Assembly (NCBI RefSeq): GCF_027533645.1
Contig: NZ_JAQAGY010000020.1
Span: 1 to 64,000, forward strand
Source: Paenibacillus caseinilyticus
GTDB taxonomy: Bacteria; Bacillota; Bacilli; Paenibacillales; NBRC-103111
Direction: 5' to 3'
DNA: 64,000 bases
Made by a program: the position numbers and the translations under genes. Of the stretch, positions 24,855 to 34,153 are shown in pieces; the stretch's first letter is position 1, and each line of letters starts with the position of its first letter. The notes under the pieces are model-generated. The model had not been told where the DNA came from and ran no database searches. It saw nothing but the letters and a program-made list of their open reading frames with translations.

Positions 24855-27646
24855 TGGCCGCCCCCTTTCTCCCCTTGGGCCGAACCAGCATGCAGCCCGG
24901 TCATGAAGCGCTCAAAGTCCGCCGAGGGAACCGGAGGAGAGACATAGTAGCCCTGAATCTCGTCACAGCCGAGCTGCTGGAGCAGCTGCAGCTGCCCCTC
25001 CGTCTCGACCCCTTCGGCCACTACGCTGAGCTTCATATGGTGGGCCATCGAGATCATGGCATGCACGACGGAGGATGGCTGTGCCGGCAGTCCCGAGATG
25101 AAGGAGCGGTCGATCTTCAGCACGTGGACCGGCATCCGGTCCAGCATCGACAGCGAAGAATACCCCGTGCCGAAGTCGTCGATCGCGATCCGGATACCGA
25201 GTGCCGTCAGCTGCTGGAGCACCTCCAAGATGGCCTCGTCCCGAAAAGCCACGCTCTCCGTCACCTCGAGACAGAGGTACTGAGGCTGAAGCCCCGTCTT
25301 CTCCAGTATGTCTCTCACTTCCTCTACGAAAGGCCGGCGCTTGAGCTGAAGCACCGAGATATTCACCGACACGGTCACCCTCGGCAAGCCCTGCTCCTGC
25401 CACGCCTGATTCTGCTCACAGGCCGTACGAAGCACCCAGCTTCCGATCTGCGTAATAAGTCCGCTTTCTTCCGCAATAGGAATGAAGCGGTCCGGAGCCA
25501 CACGTCCCCGGTCCGGGGATTCCCAGCGGATGAGGGCTTCCATCCCGACCAGCGCCCCGGATGACGCATCGGTCTGAGGCTGGTAGTGCAGGACGAATTC
25601 TCCCCGCTCCAATGCCCGGCGCAGGCCGTTCTCCAGCTCCAGCCGCTCGCTGGCCCGGTCGGTCATCCCCTCCACGTAGAGGGCTGCCCGGTCTCTCCCC
25701 TGCTCCTTGGCCGCATACATCGCCATATCCGCTCCGCGGATGAGCAGGTCGGCATCGCCCTCCTTCTCTTGGCAGTAAGCAATGCCGATACTTGCCGTGC
25801 TGAAGAGCTCCAGATCGCCGACCCGCAGCGGCTGCCGGAAGCGGGCCAGGATCGCCTCCGCGGCGGATATCGCCTCTTCGCGGCAGGTGACCGCTTCGAG
25901 CAGGACGGCGAATTCGTCGCCGCCCATCCGCGCCGCGAGATCCCCCGGCCGCAGGACGCCCCGGAGCTCGACGGCAGCAGACTGCAGCAGCACATCGCCC
26001 GTACGGTGCCCAAGCGATTCATTGATCAGCTTGAACTGGTCCAGGTCCAGCAGCAGCAGCGCCGTTCCCTGACCGCGCTGCTGCGCGTCCTGCAGCCTCT
26101 CGGTCAAGTGTTTGTGGAACAGCAGCCGGTTGGGCAGGCCGGTCAGCGCATCGTGATAAGCCAAGTAAGTGATCTCTTCCTGGGCGCTGCGGCGCTCCGT
26201 AATATCCTTGATGGACCCGATCAGCCGCAAGGGCTGTCCTTGGTCATCGCGCGCAGCTTCGGCCGCGCAGTAGACCCAGATGTATGTATCCTCTCCCCGC
26301 AGGAGACGGAACTCGCACTCGAAGGGAGTGCCGCGCAGCTTATGGGACTCGCAGATCTCACGGACTGCTTCGCGTTCCTCCGGATGAATAAGAGCCATGA
26401 ACTCATTCAAGCTCATCTCCGGCACGCTGCCGCCCAATGCTTTCCCCCCGCCGGCGAGCCCCCACCGTATCCGGTTCGTGGCCACATGATATTCCCAAAT
26501 TCCGTCATTGGTGGTCCGGGAGACAATCTCCAGCAGCTCCGCCAGGTTCCGGTAACGCTCCTTCGCCTCCAGATGCTCCTCCATCCTAAGCTTCTCTTCG
26601 GTGACGTTCCGGATGATAAGCAGCATGAGCCGCTCCCCATCGACTTCCAGGAACTCCGACTCCACCACCACCGTGGACAGCTCTCCCCTTACGTCGAGCA
26701 TGCTGAACTCCAGGTCCTTCTCCCCTTCAGGCGCCGCAAACCGCTGACGATATCTGGCCAGAGCCGCCGACCGGTGACCCGCAGGCAGAACGTCGAGCAC
26801 CGAGCTCTCCGTCCCGTCTCCTCCGTTAGCGATCATCATTCCCCGGGCGGACGGATTCATCTCTCGGATCGAAGCATGCTCATCCAGCAGCATGATCCCG
26901 AACGGCGAGAGATTGAACAGTTTCTCGAATTTGCGGGAATAGTGGGGAAGAAAATCGTACTTGAGCACAACATACCTTACCGTGACCGCCCAGACGATCG
27001 TACAGTGGAAAGCCAGCGACACGGTCCAAGACAGCTCGACCGATAAGCAGGAGACCAGTGCTATGCCGAACCCCCAGAGGATCGAGAAGATGCCGTTGGC
27101 GAGCAGAATCGCATACATGGCACGCGCCCGTTCGGACCCGGCTGTACGGCGGGCATACAGAAGAAGCAGCGTACCCGACACTGTGTACAGCAGCAGACTG
27201 GACACCATGACGGTGAACACCCGGCCGTATACAGCGAATCGCCAGCCCGAAGGCAGTTCTACGACATCGGCCAACAGCGAGCCCGACATCTGCAGAAGAA
27301 CGAAGGCTGCCAGCGCAGGCGAAAAGTAAAGCAGTCCCCGGACCAGGCGCGGAATCCCGGTCTCCAGCCGGGTAATCCTCAAATAAAAGCGCATGCCAAG
27401 ACCGGCGCTCAAAAATGCCAAAGGCTCAATGAGCACAAAATGCAGCTGCCGCGCATGCTCCATCGGCATCACCATCGTCAGATAGAGCGCCGTAAGGATC
27501 AAGGCAAAGCATAAAATAAACTGCGCGGCCGCTCGGTTCGAGGAATGCTTCGGATGACGCAGATAGATCTCGGCGGCAATGTACACCATGGCGAAAGCGG
27601 GAAGCAGAAAAATCAGTACGGGAGCAAAGCTGTGTGACAGGCTCAA
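24851..27646 (-). CDS. Membrane PAS-GGDEF-EAL protein (c-di-GMP turnover)
   Basis: 931 residues from a TTG at 27646 preceded by GGGGAGGT 7 bases away; an ATG at 27715 would add 23 residues without a ribosome site. Domains: about seven helices (1-235, same layout as the downstream cyclase), PAS (~250-360, LSPFGIMLLDEHASI), a second PAS/PAC (~385-500), GGDEF (~515-670, intact RMGGDEF) and EAL (~685-925, intact GMEALIRWE and DDFGTGYSSLSM). Both catalytic motifs look functional. First gene of a two-gene unit. The 404-bp upstream gap holds intergenic element B. Confidence 0.9.
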   Translation of the reverse strand: MSLSHSFAPVLIFLLPAFAMVYIAAEIYLRHPKHSSNRAAAQFILCFALILTALYLTMVMPMEHARQLHFVLIEPLAFLSAGLGMRFYLRITRLETGIPRLVRGLLYFSPALAAFVLLQMSGSLLADVVELPSGWRFAVYGRVFTVMVSSLLLYTVSGTLLLLYARRTAGSERARAMYAILLANGIFSILWGFGIALVSCLSVELSWTVSLAFHCTIVWAVTVRYVVLKYDFLPHYSRKFEKLFNLSPFGIMLLDEHASIREMNPSARGMMIANGGDGTESSVLDVLPAGHRSAALARYRQRFAAPEGEKDLEFSMLDVRGELSTVVVESEFLEVDGERLMLLIIRNVTEEKLRMEEHLEAKERYRNLAELLEIVSRTTNDGIWEYHVATNRIRWGLAGGGKALGGSVPEMSLNEFMALIHPEEREAVREICESHKLRGTPFECEFRLLRGEDTYIWVYCAAEAARDDQGQPLRLIGSIKDITERRSAQEEITYLAYHDALTGLPNRLLFHKHLTERLQDAQQRGQGTALLLLDLDQFKLINESLGHRTGDVLLQSAAVELRGVLRPGDLAARMGGDEFAVLLEAVTCREEAISAAEAILARFRQPLRVGDLELFSTASIGIAYCQEKEGDADLLIRGADMAMYAAKEQGRDRAALYVEGMTDRASERLELENGLRRALERGEFVLHYQPQTDASSGALVGMEALIRWESPDRGRVAPDRFIPIAEESGLITQIGSWVLRTACEQNQAWQEQGLPRVTVSVNISVLQLKRRPFVEEVRDILEKTGLQPQYLCLEVTESVAFRDEAILEVLQQLTALGIRIAIDDFGTGYSSLSMLDRMPVHVLKIDRSFISGLPAQPSSVVHAMISMAHHMKLSVVAEGVETEGQLQLLQQLGCDEIQGYYVSPPVPSADFERFMTGLHAGSAQGEKGGGQ

Positions 27647-27909
27647 GGTGAGGACCTCCCCAAAAATAAACGATCCGCTGCGCAGCACGTGGGCTGCGTG
27701 CCGCAGCAGAAGCATCGGTACATTGCGAACATAGAAAACGACATAAATCGACCATTATATAGGTCTTATATCCTATTTATTCGCCGTTTATGTCGATTTT
27801 CCTGCTTTCCGCCGCATTTCCTTATTTTTCACGGGGCTCCTCCAGCCCTTGTCGATTTCCCGGGAAATTTGAACGCGAAGCAGCCCGATGCAGCCCCCGA
27901 TACGAGATA

Positions 27910-27998
27910 AACGGCTTCACCGCTCTTTAAGGACGGTGAGCGTGTATAAGAAATACAAGATTACAGGATCGAGCCCTGCGAGATATTCATTCTTATAC
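27910..27998. repeat. Intergenic element, copy B of two
   Basis: It aligns with 22742-22831 (copy A). GTATAAGAA (27944-27952) pairs perfectly with TTCTTATAC (27990-27998), enclosing the conserved ATCGAGCCCTGCGAGATAT. A second stem GCTTCACCG/CGGTGAGC flanks CTCTTTAAGGA. The rest of the 27716-28119 gap holds AT-rich sequence and the terminator of the GAP1 gene; I see no gene in it. Confidence 0.65.
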
Positions 27999-28018
27999 AT
28001 TCTTACATTCTTATAAAT

Positions 28019-28055
28019 CAAAAAAAACTGCCGCCCTCGCTGAAGAGGGACGGCA
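28019..28055 (-). terminator. Terminator of the tubulin/GTPase operon
   Basis: CTGCCG-CCCTC pairs with GAGGG-CGGCAG (28027-28055); eight T residues follow on the minus strand. It lies 65 bp past the last gene of the cluster. Confidence 0.85.
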
Positions 28056-28119
28056 GGGTTGAGCGGCTCATACGGCAGCGGGTGTGAGTGGCAGGTCTTC
28101 GCTCACCTACCGCTGCAGC

Positions 28120-30882
28120 CTATGGCGATTGGGTTCTAGACTTGCCTGTGGAAGCGCCCGGCAGTGTAGGCCCGGCCGGCGTATCCTTCGCCGAAGCGGG
28201 CAGGCTTGGACCCGCCGGCTGTTCGACCGGGATCGCCGGCAGCGGGGCCGGCGGCTCGAAGCGGACCGTCTGCTTGAACGGTTCGCTGAACTCGCCGTAC
28301 TTGTTCTCCGCTTTGATCACAATCTCGTTGCCGCCCGTATTCAGCGGGATCTCCTTGATGACGCTGCTTTCTCCGGCGAGCACGTCGTTCACGTAGATCT
28401 TGGGCTTCGGGTCGTACTCGTCCGCCGCTTGCGCCTTCACCGTCACTACTCCGGTAGGCGAAGTCTCAGGCACCGCCTCGACCCGGAGCTCCGGTGCGGG
28501 CTGCAGGAGGGCTCCCATCATGGACTTGCCGTAAGCGCTGATGATGATCAGAAGCAGCAGGACCGGCACGCCGGTCATCAGCAGCGTCCGGCGTTTGGCC
28601 AGCAGCAGACGCTGCCATGCAGGCGCCTGCTGCCGGCGGACCTCACGGAACAAGCGCTGGAACGCTTCGTTCGGGACGCGGAGCAGCTCGTCCTTCACGT
28701 CCTTCTGACGGAAAGCGTCGCTGCCCTGCGCCTCGAAGTAACGGCTGAGTGCGGCTCTGTAATGCGGGTCGATCCCTATCTTCGGCGGAGCGAACCGCTC
28801 ATCCCCGGCGCTCCACACGATAAAGTCGTAGGCCACTCCGCTGCCACGGCTGTGCGACGTGACATAATCGAGCATGAGGCCGTACTGGAAGCGCGCCCGG
28901 CCGGCCGAGCCTCCTCCGGCTTCGCTGTCCGGGTGATAGAAGGCATAAGGAATCCGCGGGAAATGCTCCGGGGTAATCCGGTCTTCCAGTGCTCGCCTCA
29001 GCACGCTCTGCACCCGCTCCAGCTCCCATGGACCGAGGCCCTCCATGGCCGCGGCAGCGGTTCCTTCCCCCCCGCGCTCCAGGGTAAGCACGCGGAATAC
29101 CGCGCTAAGCCAGCCCAGCGTCAGCTTCGTTCCCGTATCGAGATGGGGCAGCAGCTCCGGACGAGGTGAAGCCAGCATGAAATCCAGGCGTACGATATCG
29201 TCATACCCCAGCGTATCCGGCTCGAGATCTTCGAGCAGCGAGAGCTGAATGTCGAGAAGGATCAGCTCGCACAAGCTCGCGTAGGAGCGGGCGCCTTCGC
29301 GGCGGGACAGTGCGTCGACCTCGGTGTACAAGGACTGCGCCGTCTCCATGCGCCGCCGGGTGTCTCGCCGGAGCAGCTGCCGCACTTTCTTCAGCGATTC
29401 CTCCGCGAAGAAGCGCATCGGCACCCCGCCCGCCGCGTTCAGCAGGTGGCCGAGCTCTTCGACAAACTGGCCTGCGCTGCCGGTTTGAGCGAGACGATCC
29501 GCCACCACCCGCTGTCCGAGTACGGGGCTGCGTTCATACAGTTCCTCGAAGACGCCAGCCAGCAGCGCGGAGCGGCCGTACAAGGGCTCGACCAACCGCC
29601 GCAGGACGCCTGCCGGATCATCTGCATCCTGCTTCGCGGCGCGTTCCAGCAGATGGGACAGGCTGCGGGCCAGCTGTGGCTGTACCGCGTCGCCCGCCAG
29701 CTCGCTGTACTTGACGACAACGGAGATATACTCTGCCGTTACCGCGCTGCCGCTGTCCCCGGTCTCCTTGCGCAGCAGCCGCTGGAACAGTTGATGCAGT
29801 CTCAGCTTCCCAGCCGCCTCCTCCGGCGGCTGCAGGTAGCTCAGGATGCGTTCCATCGTGCCCTGGCGGTCGGCCGCATACAGACTGTCGCGTCCCTGCT
29901 CGATCTCGAAGAGCGTGCAGAGTTCCCCGTACGAAGAAACCGTAAGAGCTGCCGCCGAGTCCATGCCGCGCAGCGCTTCGTCGCAGAACTCGAAGAGCGG
30001 CTCGAGCCGCTGCGGTTCGTGGCGCAGCGCCCAGACATGCTTGAAGTAAGGGTGGTCCTCCGGGGGCAGCTCTGCCCCCGTGATGGTGCCGCCGGGCATG
30101 TCGAACAACATGTCCTTTTCGAGCTGCCTGTCAGGCAGTTTGAGGCTGCCCCGCTCTACGAAGGTTACGTGGATATCCTGCTTGCCCTCGGGTTCCTGGC
30201 TGTACGTCAGGAAGCCCAGAACACGACGCAAGGCAAAGGGCAGGCACGCGTAGACAAACTCCATGAGGCGCTTCGCCTCTTCCGCCGCCTCTGCCGGTTC
30301 GGCATCCAGGGCTATGTAGACCTTGCGCCGTGTGAACGGGGAACTCATCACCGCATGGAGCAGCTGGCGGAAGCTCTCGCGACCAAAGCCGGTGCGTCCA
30401 AGTAGCGCATCCGCTTCTTCCGGTACCGCTTCGGCGTTATAGTCGATATCAGGCAGCTCAGGCAGTTCCTTGCCTCCCTGGAGGTCGTAAGAAGTCCGGA
30501 AGCCGCCGATATGAAAGAGACGCGCCGGTTCCCTTACCCAGTCCTCCGCCCGTGCCGGAGGCACGATGAACTGGTGCGTGAAGAATGCGCTGCGCTGGCC
30601 CGTGAAGTCGACGGGCATATAGAGCGTACGCCCGATGACCAGTTCCCCGCTCTCCGCCCGAAACGCGCCGAAGGCGGCCGGATACCGGTCCGCCTCGGCT
30701 TCCCCCCGGGTCAGCAGCTCCTGAGGCGCTTTGTACACGCAGTAGGGGTGGAGCGAGTTTTTGATGAAAGCAGGCTCCAGGCCCGGGGATTTGGCTACGG
30801 TATCGAAGCCCTCGTTCGTCCGGAAGACCCCTTCCCGGTCCCTCGTGAAGACCTGCTGCTGTATGCCTTGCTCCCGGTACAC
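28120..30882 (-). CDS. GAP1-like (GTPase-associated protein 1) membrane-anchored protein
   Basis: 920 residues from GTG 30882, which overlaps the GTPase stop codon by one base (TAGTG) with GGAGAG upstream. The N-terminal ~250 residues (QQQVFTRDREGVFRTNEGFDTVAKSPGL; FTHQFIVPP) match my memory of the GAP1 N-terminal domain found next to bacterial GTPases. A long helical middle follows (~260-760). One membrane helix (~765-785, LLMTGVPVLLLLIIISAYG) precedes an Ig-like beta domain (~800-880) outside the cell and a Pro-rich tail. The name comes from comparative genomics; the biochemical role is not established. Confidence 0.7.
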   Translation of the reverse strand: MYREQGIQQQVFTRDREGVFRTNEGFDTVAKSPGLEPAFIKNSLHPYCVYKAPQELLTRGEAEADRYPAAFGAFRAESGELVIGRTLYMPVDFTGQRSAFFTHQFIVPPARAEDWVREPARLFHIGGFRTSYDLQGGKELPELPDIDYNAEAVPEEADALLGRTGFGRESFRQLLHAVMSSPFTRRKVYIALDAEPAEAAEEAKRLMEFVYACLPFALRRVLGFLTYSQEPEGKQDIHVTFVERGSLKLPDRQLEKDMLFDMPGGTITGAELPPEDHPYFKHVWALRHEPQRLEPLFEFCDEALRGMDSAAALTVSSYGELCTLFEIEQGRDSLYAADRQGTMERILSYLQPPEEAAGKLRLHQLFQRLLRKETGDSGSAVTAEYISVVVKYSELAGDAVQPQLARSLSHLLERAAKQDADDPAGVLRRLVEPLYGRSALLAGVFEELYERSPVLGQRVVADRLAQTGSAGQFVEELGHLLNAAGGVPMRFFAEESLKKVRQLLRRDTRRRMETAQSLYTEVDALSRREGARSYASLCELILLDIQLSLLEDLEPDTLGYDDIVRLDFMLASPRPELLPHLDTGTKLTLGWLSAVFRVLTLERGGEGTAAAAMEGLGPWELERVQSVLRRALEDRITPEHFPRIPYAFYHPDSEAGGGSAGRARFQYGLMLDYVTSHSRGSGVAYDFIVWSAGDERFAPPKIGIDPHYRAALSRYFEAQGSDAFRQKDVKDELLRVPNEAFQRLFREVRRQQAPAWQRLLLAKRRTLLMTGVPVLLLLIIISAYGKSMMGALLQPAPELRVEAVPETSPTGVVTVKAQAADEYDPKPKIYVNDVLAGESSVIKEIPLNTGGNEIVIKAENKYGEFSEPFKQTVRFEPPAPLPAIPVEQPAGPSLPASAKDTPAGPTLPGASTGKSRTQSP

Positions 30883-32144
30883 TACACATCTCTCCTATCG
30901 ATATACTGAAGCTGCTGCAGGAGCCAGATGAACGGCTCGTCCACCCGCAGCGGCTCAATGACGCCGCCGACCTGCCCCTTGACCGGGTTGGTGCCGAGCG
31001 CCGAGACCGCAAAATAGGCGGTATTCTCGAAGTAGACATCGAGTGCATCCTTGAACGGACGGTCGACCTTCTCAATGAATCGGCGGATCTCGCCGTCGAT
31101 ATTCTCGAATTCCGTCTGGTTCAATGCGCCTTTGTGCACCACCGGACGGAACACGTTGCTGTTCCCTTGGATATAGTCGCCGCCGTCTTCCTTCAAATAC
31201 TGCAGCATATCGCTCTTGGTGAGAACCACCGCCGTCGGAATCGGCGTCCGGCTCCCCTGCTGGTGGGCGATGAAGTTCTCGAACAGCGAGATGACCACCT
31301 CTCTCGGCTCGTCGTAACGACTCGCGAATTCGCCCTCCTCCCCGCCTACGTTCAGCCGGATTTTATCGCGGATCGTGCGGATCTGCAGCGGATCGACGAG
31401 AAACAGGATGCCGGACGAGTTCTGGATATGCGAAGCGTAAATATCGAGATAGCCGCGCTCCACCATGCCCTCGCCCGCCACATCGAAGAACACGAGCGTG
31501 AGCGGAGCCCGCCGGCTGTCCTTGAAGACGAATTGAAAAATAAACGGCTCCTGCTGCTCGTTCGGGTTCGTCGATTCCAGCATCGAGCCCCGCTCGAAGA
31601 TCGGTTCATGGTAATGCTGCCGGAACTTGCGCGAGATGTCGGCTGTCAGCGGCATGCAAGCCGCATCGAAGTTCGCCGCCGTCACCGTCTGCAGTGTGTG
31701 GATCAGCGAAGTCATATAGACCGACTTGCCGACCTGCGACGCGCCGACGATCGAGATGATGTTGCTTGGCGTACGGCCGGCCGAGACCGGCAGCTCGTTA
31801 TGGCAGCCCGGACACAGGCGCTTCCGGGTCAGGATGCCGTAACGGTCCGTGACGGCGGTCAGCACATTCTCGGTGTAGCTCCGGTTCTCCGGCGGAATCG
31901 TGGAAGGATCGATGACCGCCTCCATGTCCGGCTGCGAGAGCCGGAACTTGCGCCGCCAGGCATTCAGCCTCTCGTCCTCCTGCAGGGCGAATTCGTCGTC
32001 GTTCTCCTTCGTGTGTGCCGCGCGGAACACCACTTCCTCCGGCTCGAACCGGGTGAAGCAGTGCGGGCAGACAATGCTGTAGTAGGGCGGGCGCTGCGGC
32101 GGTTCCGGCTTTTTGTCGAACAGCCCTTTTAAGAAACCGAGCAT
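30882..32144 (-). CDS. Zinc-ribbon P-loop GTPase (TRAFAC / double-GTPase-like)
   Basis: 420 residues, GGAGG before the start. C26/C29 (CPHC) and C111/C114 (CPGC) form a split zinc ribbon. The GTPase domain has the P-loop GASQVGKS (134-141), switch II DVAG (221-224) and a TKSD base-specificity motif (309-312), so it should bind GTP. An N-terminal amphipathic start (MLGFLKGLFDKK) could touch the membrane. It is directly coupled to the GAP1-like gene and lies downstream of the tubulin-like and vWA genes. It is distinct from translation or FeoB-type GTPases; it may be the switch of the cluster. Confidence 0.85.
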   Translation of the reverse strand: MLGFLKGLFDKKPEPPQRPPYYSIVCPHCFTRFEPEEVVFRAAHTKENDDEFALQEDERLNAWRRKFRLSQPDMEAVIDPSTIPPENRSYTENVLTAVTDRYGILTRKRLCPGCHNELPVSAGRTPSNIISIVGASQVGKSVYMTSLIHTLQTVTAANFDAACMPLTADISRKFRQHYHEPIFERGSMLESTNPNEQQEPFIFQFVFKDSRRAPLTLVFFDVAGEGMVERGYLDIYASHIQNSSGILFLVDPLQIRTIRDKIRLNVGGEEGEFASRYDEPREVVISLFENFIAHQQGSRTPIPTAVVLTKSDMLQYLKEDGGDYIQGNSNVFRPVVHKGALNQTEFENIDGEIRRFIEKVDRPFKDALDVYFENTAYFAVSALGTNPVKGQVGGVIEPLRVDEPFIWLLQQLQYIDRRDV

Positions 32145-32178
32145 GGTACTCCCTCCTCTCTTGGATACTTTGGATCAA

Positions 32179-32814
32179 TCAGTCCGGTACGATCTCGAAC
32201 AGCTCGCCATACTTCGGACCGTCGGTGAAGAAGATCCGGATCTTCTCGCTGCGTCCGACCCGGATCTCCGGCAGTTCGGTACGGCCCGCCGGCAGATCGC
32301 TCACCAGCGGGTAGACCGTCCCGTCCTCCTTGTTCAAAGGCACGCCGCCGTCCTTCTTCACATAGCAGAGCGCTTCCCGGGGCACGGGCACCTCGCAGAA
32401 CAACCGGATCCGCACCGGACGGTGGCGGCTGAAGAGCGCCGTCCCGTAGTCGACCGAGCAGCGGATCTTCGCCCTCGCCCCGGTCAGACGGGTGAGGTTG
32501 TCCTTGTCGAGCTGTCTCAGCAGAACCAGCTCCCCGCCCGACATGACACAGGCAAAGATGCGGAAGCACCGGGCGCCGGTGAAATCGGCAGCTGCCCGGT
32601 ACCCTCCATGCACCTTGTATTCTTCGCGGGTGTACAGCTTAAGCTGACCGCTCCCGAGACTCGCCGGCGGCTCTTCCTCCCCGGCGGCAAAGCTGTATAC
32701 CGCTGCATACTGAATGTCCTTGGGCCACTGCCAGGTCACCACGCAGCCGCCTTCCCCCATCAGGGAAGAAGCCCTGGTGATCTGCTGGCCTTCAGCCGGT
32801 TCGTGCCACTGCAT
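32179..32814 (-). CDS. Hypothetical beta-rich protein of the tubulin/GTPase cluster
   Basis: 211 residues; AAGGAG lies 12 bases upstream. Alternating strands with hydrophobic/polar periodicity suggest two Ig- or fibronectin-like beta domains (~15-110 and ~115-205). No signal peptide or membrane helix, so probably cytoplasmic. I do not recognise a family. Its place between the membrane vWA gene and the GTPase gene, 34 bp before the latter, implies a shared complex. Confidence 0.65.
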   Translation of the reverse strand: MQWHEPAEGQQITRASSLMGEGGCVVTWQWPKDIQYAAVYSFAAGEEEPPASLGSGQLKLYTREEYKVHGGYRAAADFTGARCFRIFACVMSGGELVLLRQLDKDNLTRLTGARAKIRCSVDYGTALFSRHRPVRIRLFCEVPVPREALCYVKKDGGVPLNKEDGTVYPLVSDLPAGRTELPEIRVGRSEKIRIFFTDGPKYGELFEIVPD

Positions 32815-32863
32815 AAGCCTCTCTCTCTCCTTGCGCCGAAGTCCCGCGCTTCATTGATCACCG

Positions 32864-34153
32864 TTACCGGAACTGCTTCCCGCCTCCGGGCGGGCGGCTG
32901 CGTCCATAATCGTTCGCAGGCTCCGGCAGCTCCCGGGACCGGTTCCCCCGGAGCCCCACATTCGCACTGCCCTGCGCTACGCCGAAGAGAACCGTCGAGA
33001 GGGAGAGCAGCAGCGCCAGCAGCAGATCGGCCTCGCCGCGCACCAGCCACGGCTCGGAGGAAGGCAGCCCGTACTCCAGCAGCAGGCCGGCCAGCAGGCC
33101 GGACACCGCTCCGCCGGCTAGGAAGCTGCGCGCCAGGAACCGGTTGTCAAATATAATACCGAGCGAGAGGCCGAGCAGGGCACCGATCAGCAGGATCAGC
33201 ACGATGCGGAGAATCGGCAGGAAGAGCGTCTCAGCCGTTCCCTCCGGGCGGTCTCCTACCAGGTGCCAGGTCGATTTGCGCTCGGTGTAGAGGCTGCCGA
33301 TCGCTTCGTTCAGGAGCTCTGCGCTCTTCACCTGCTGGAAGGTGCCGCCCGATGCGGCGGCGATGCTCTGCAGTAGACGACCGCCTTCCTCATCCGCCCC
33401 CTCGAGGCCGACCGTATGAATCTTGAATCCGTTCTGTACAAAAGGCGCCGTGACGGAAGGTACGTCCATCGGGCTATACCCGTCCGAGAAGAGGATAACC
33501 GTCCCCCTTTGGGCCGGAGTACCCGCCTCCTGCATCCCCCGGGCCGCCTCGGTCAACGCCCGGCCGATGTCCGTCTCGCCGCTTGGCTTCGCCGCCTGGC
33601 CGAGCCTTGCGCTGAGGTCCTGCTTCGCCGCCTCTCCCCTCAGCTCGGTGATCGGCTGCACCCAAGAGAACTTCTCGTTGAAGGTCAGCACGCCGAAGCG
33701 CGTCCCTTCATCGATCCGCTGAATGAGGGACTGAGCCGCATGCAGACTCTCTTCCCCCGGATCGTTGCGCTTCATGCTTGCCGAGATATCGAGCACCAGG
33801 ACGTAGTCCCGCAGCGCTTGCCGCTTCTCCGGTTGGAAGCCGTAGCCCCATTGGAACAAGGCCCCGGCGGCAAAAAGCAGAAGCAGCGTCGAAGGAACGA
33901 GCAGCTTCCAGCCGTCGGGCGCATAGCGCAGCCGCCAGTTGTGCCCGTTGAGCTTAGGAGACACCGTCTCGGCCAGAAGAGCGCCGAGCCCGATCCATAA
34001 GGCCAACTGGCCGAAGTAGATCCCCATCAGGAGAGTCTCATGAAGCACGCCGCCATACCGGGACAGCAGCCATTCGCCGACCCCAAAACCGATCACCCCG
34101 CCGATCAGGCTGAACACCGTCAGCAGAGGATTCCAGATGCGCCGTGAAGTCAT
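32864..34153 (-). CDS. Membrane vWA domain protein of the tubulin/GTPase cluster
   Basis: 429 residues. Three N-terminal helices (~8-30, 40-62, 86-104), then a von Willebrand A domain (~115-300) with an intact MIDAS DISAS at 122-126 and a following Thr (GTRFGVLTF), then three C-terminal helices (~320-395). This layout resembles BatA-type proteins. The vWA domain lies between membrane segments, and its side cannot be fixed with certainty. The start overlaps the previous gene by 4 bases (ATGA). A metal-dependent adhesion role towards another cluster member is likely. Confidence 0.85.
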   Translation of the reverse strand: MTSRRIWNPLLTVFSLIGGVIGFGVGEWLLSRYGGVLHETLLMGIYFGQLALWIGLGALLAETVSPKLNGHNWRLRYAPDGWKLLVPSTLLLLFAAGALFQWGYGFQPEKRQALRDYVLVLDISASMKRNDPGEESLHAAQSLIQRIDEGTRFGVLTFNEKFSWVQPITELRGEAAKQDLSARLGQAAKPSGETDIGRALTEAARGMQEAGTPAQRGTVILFSDGYSPMDVPSVTAPFVQNGFKIHTVGLEGADEEGGRLLQSIAAASGGTFQQVKSAELLNEAIGSLYTERKSTWHLVGDRPEGTAETLFLPILRIVLILLIGALLGLSLGIIFDNRFLARSFLAGGAVSGLLAGLLLEYGLPSSEPWLVRGEADLLLALLLSLSTVLFGVAQGSANVGLRGNRSRELPEPANDYGRSRPPGGGKQFR

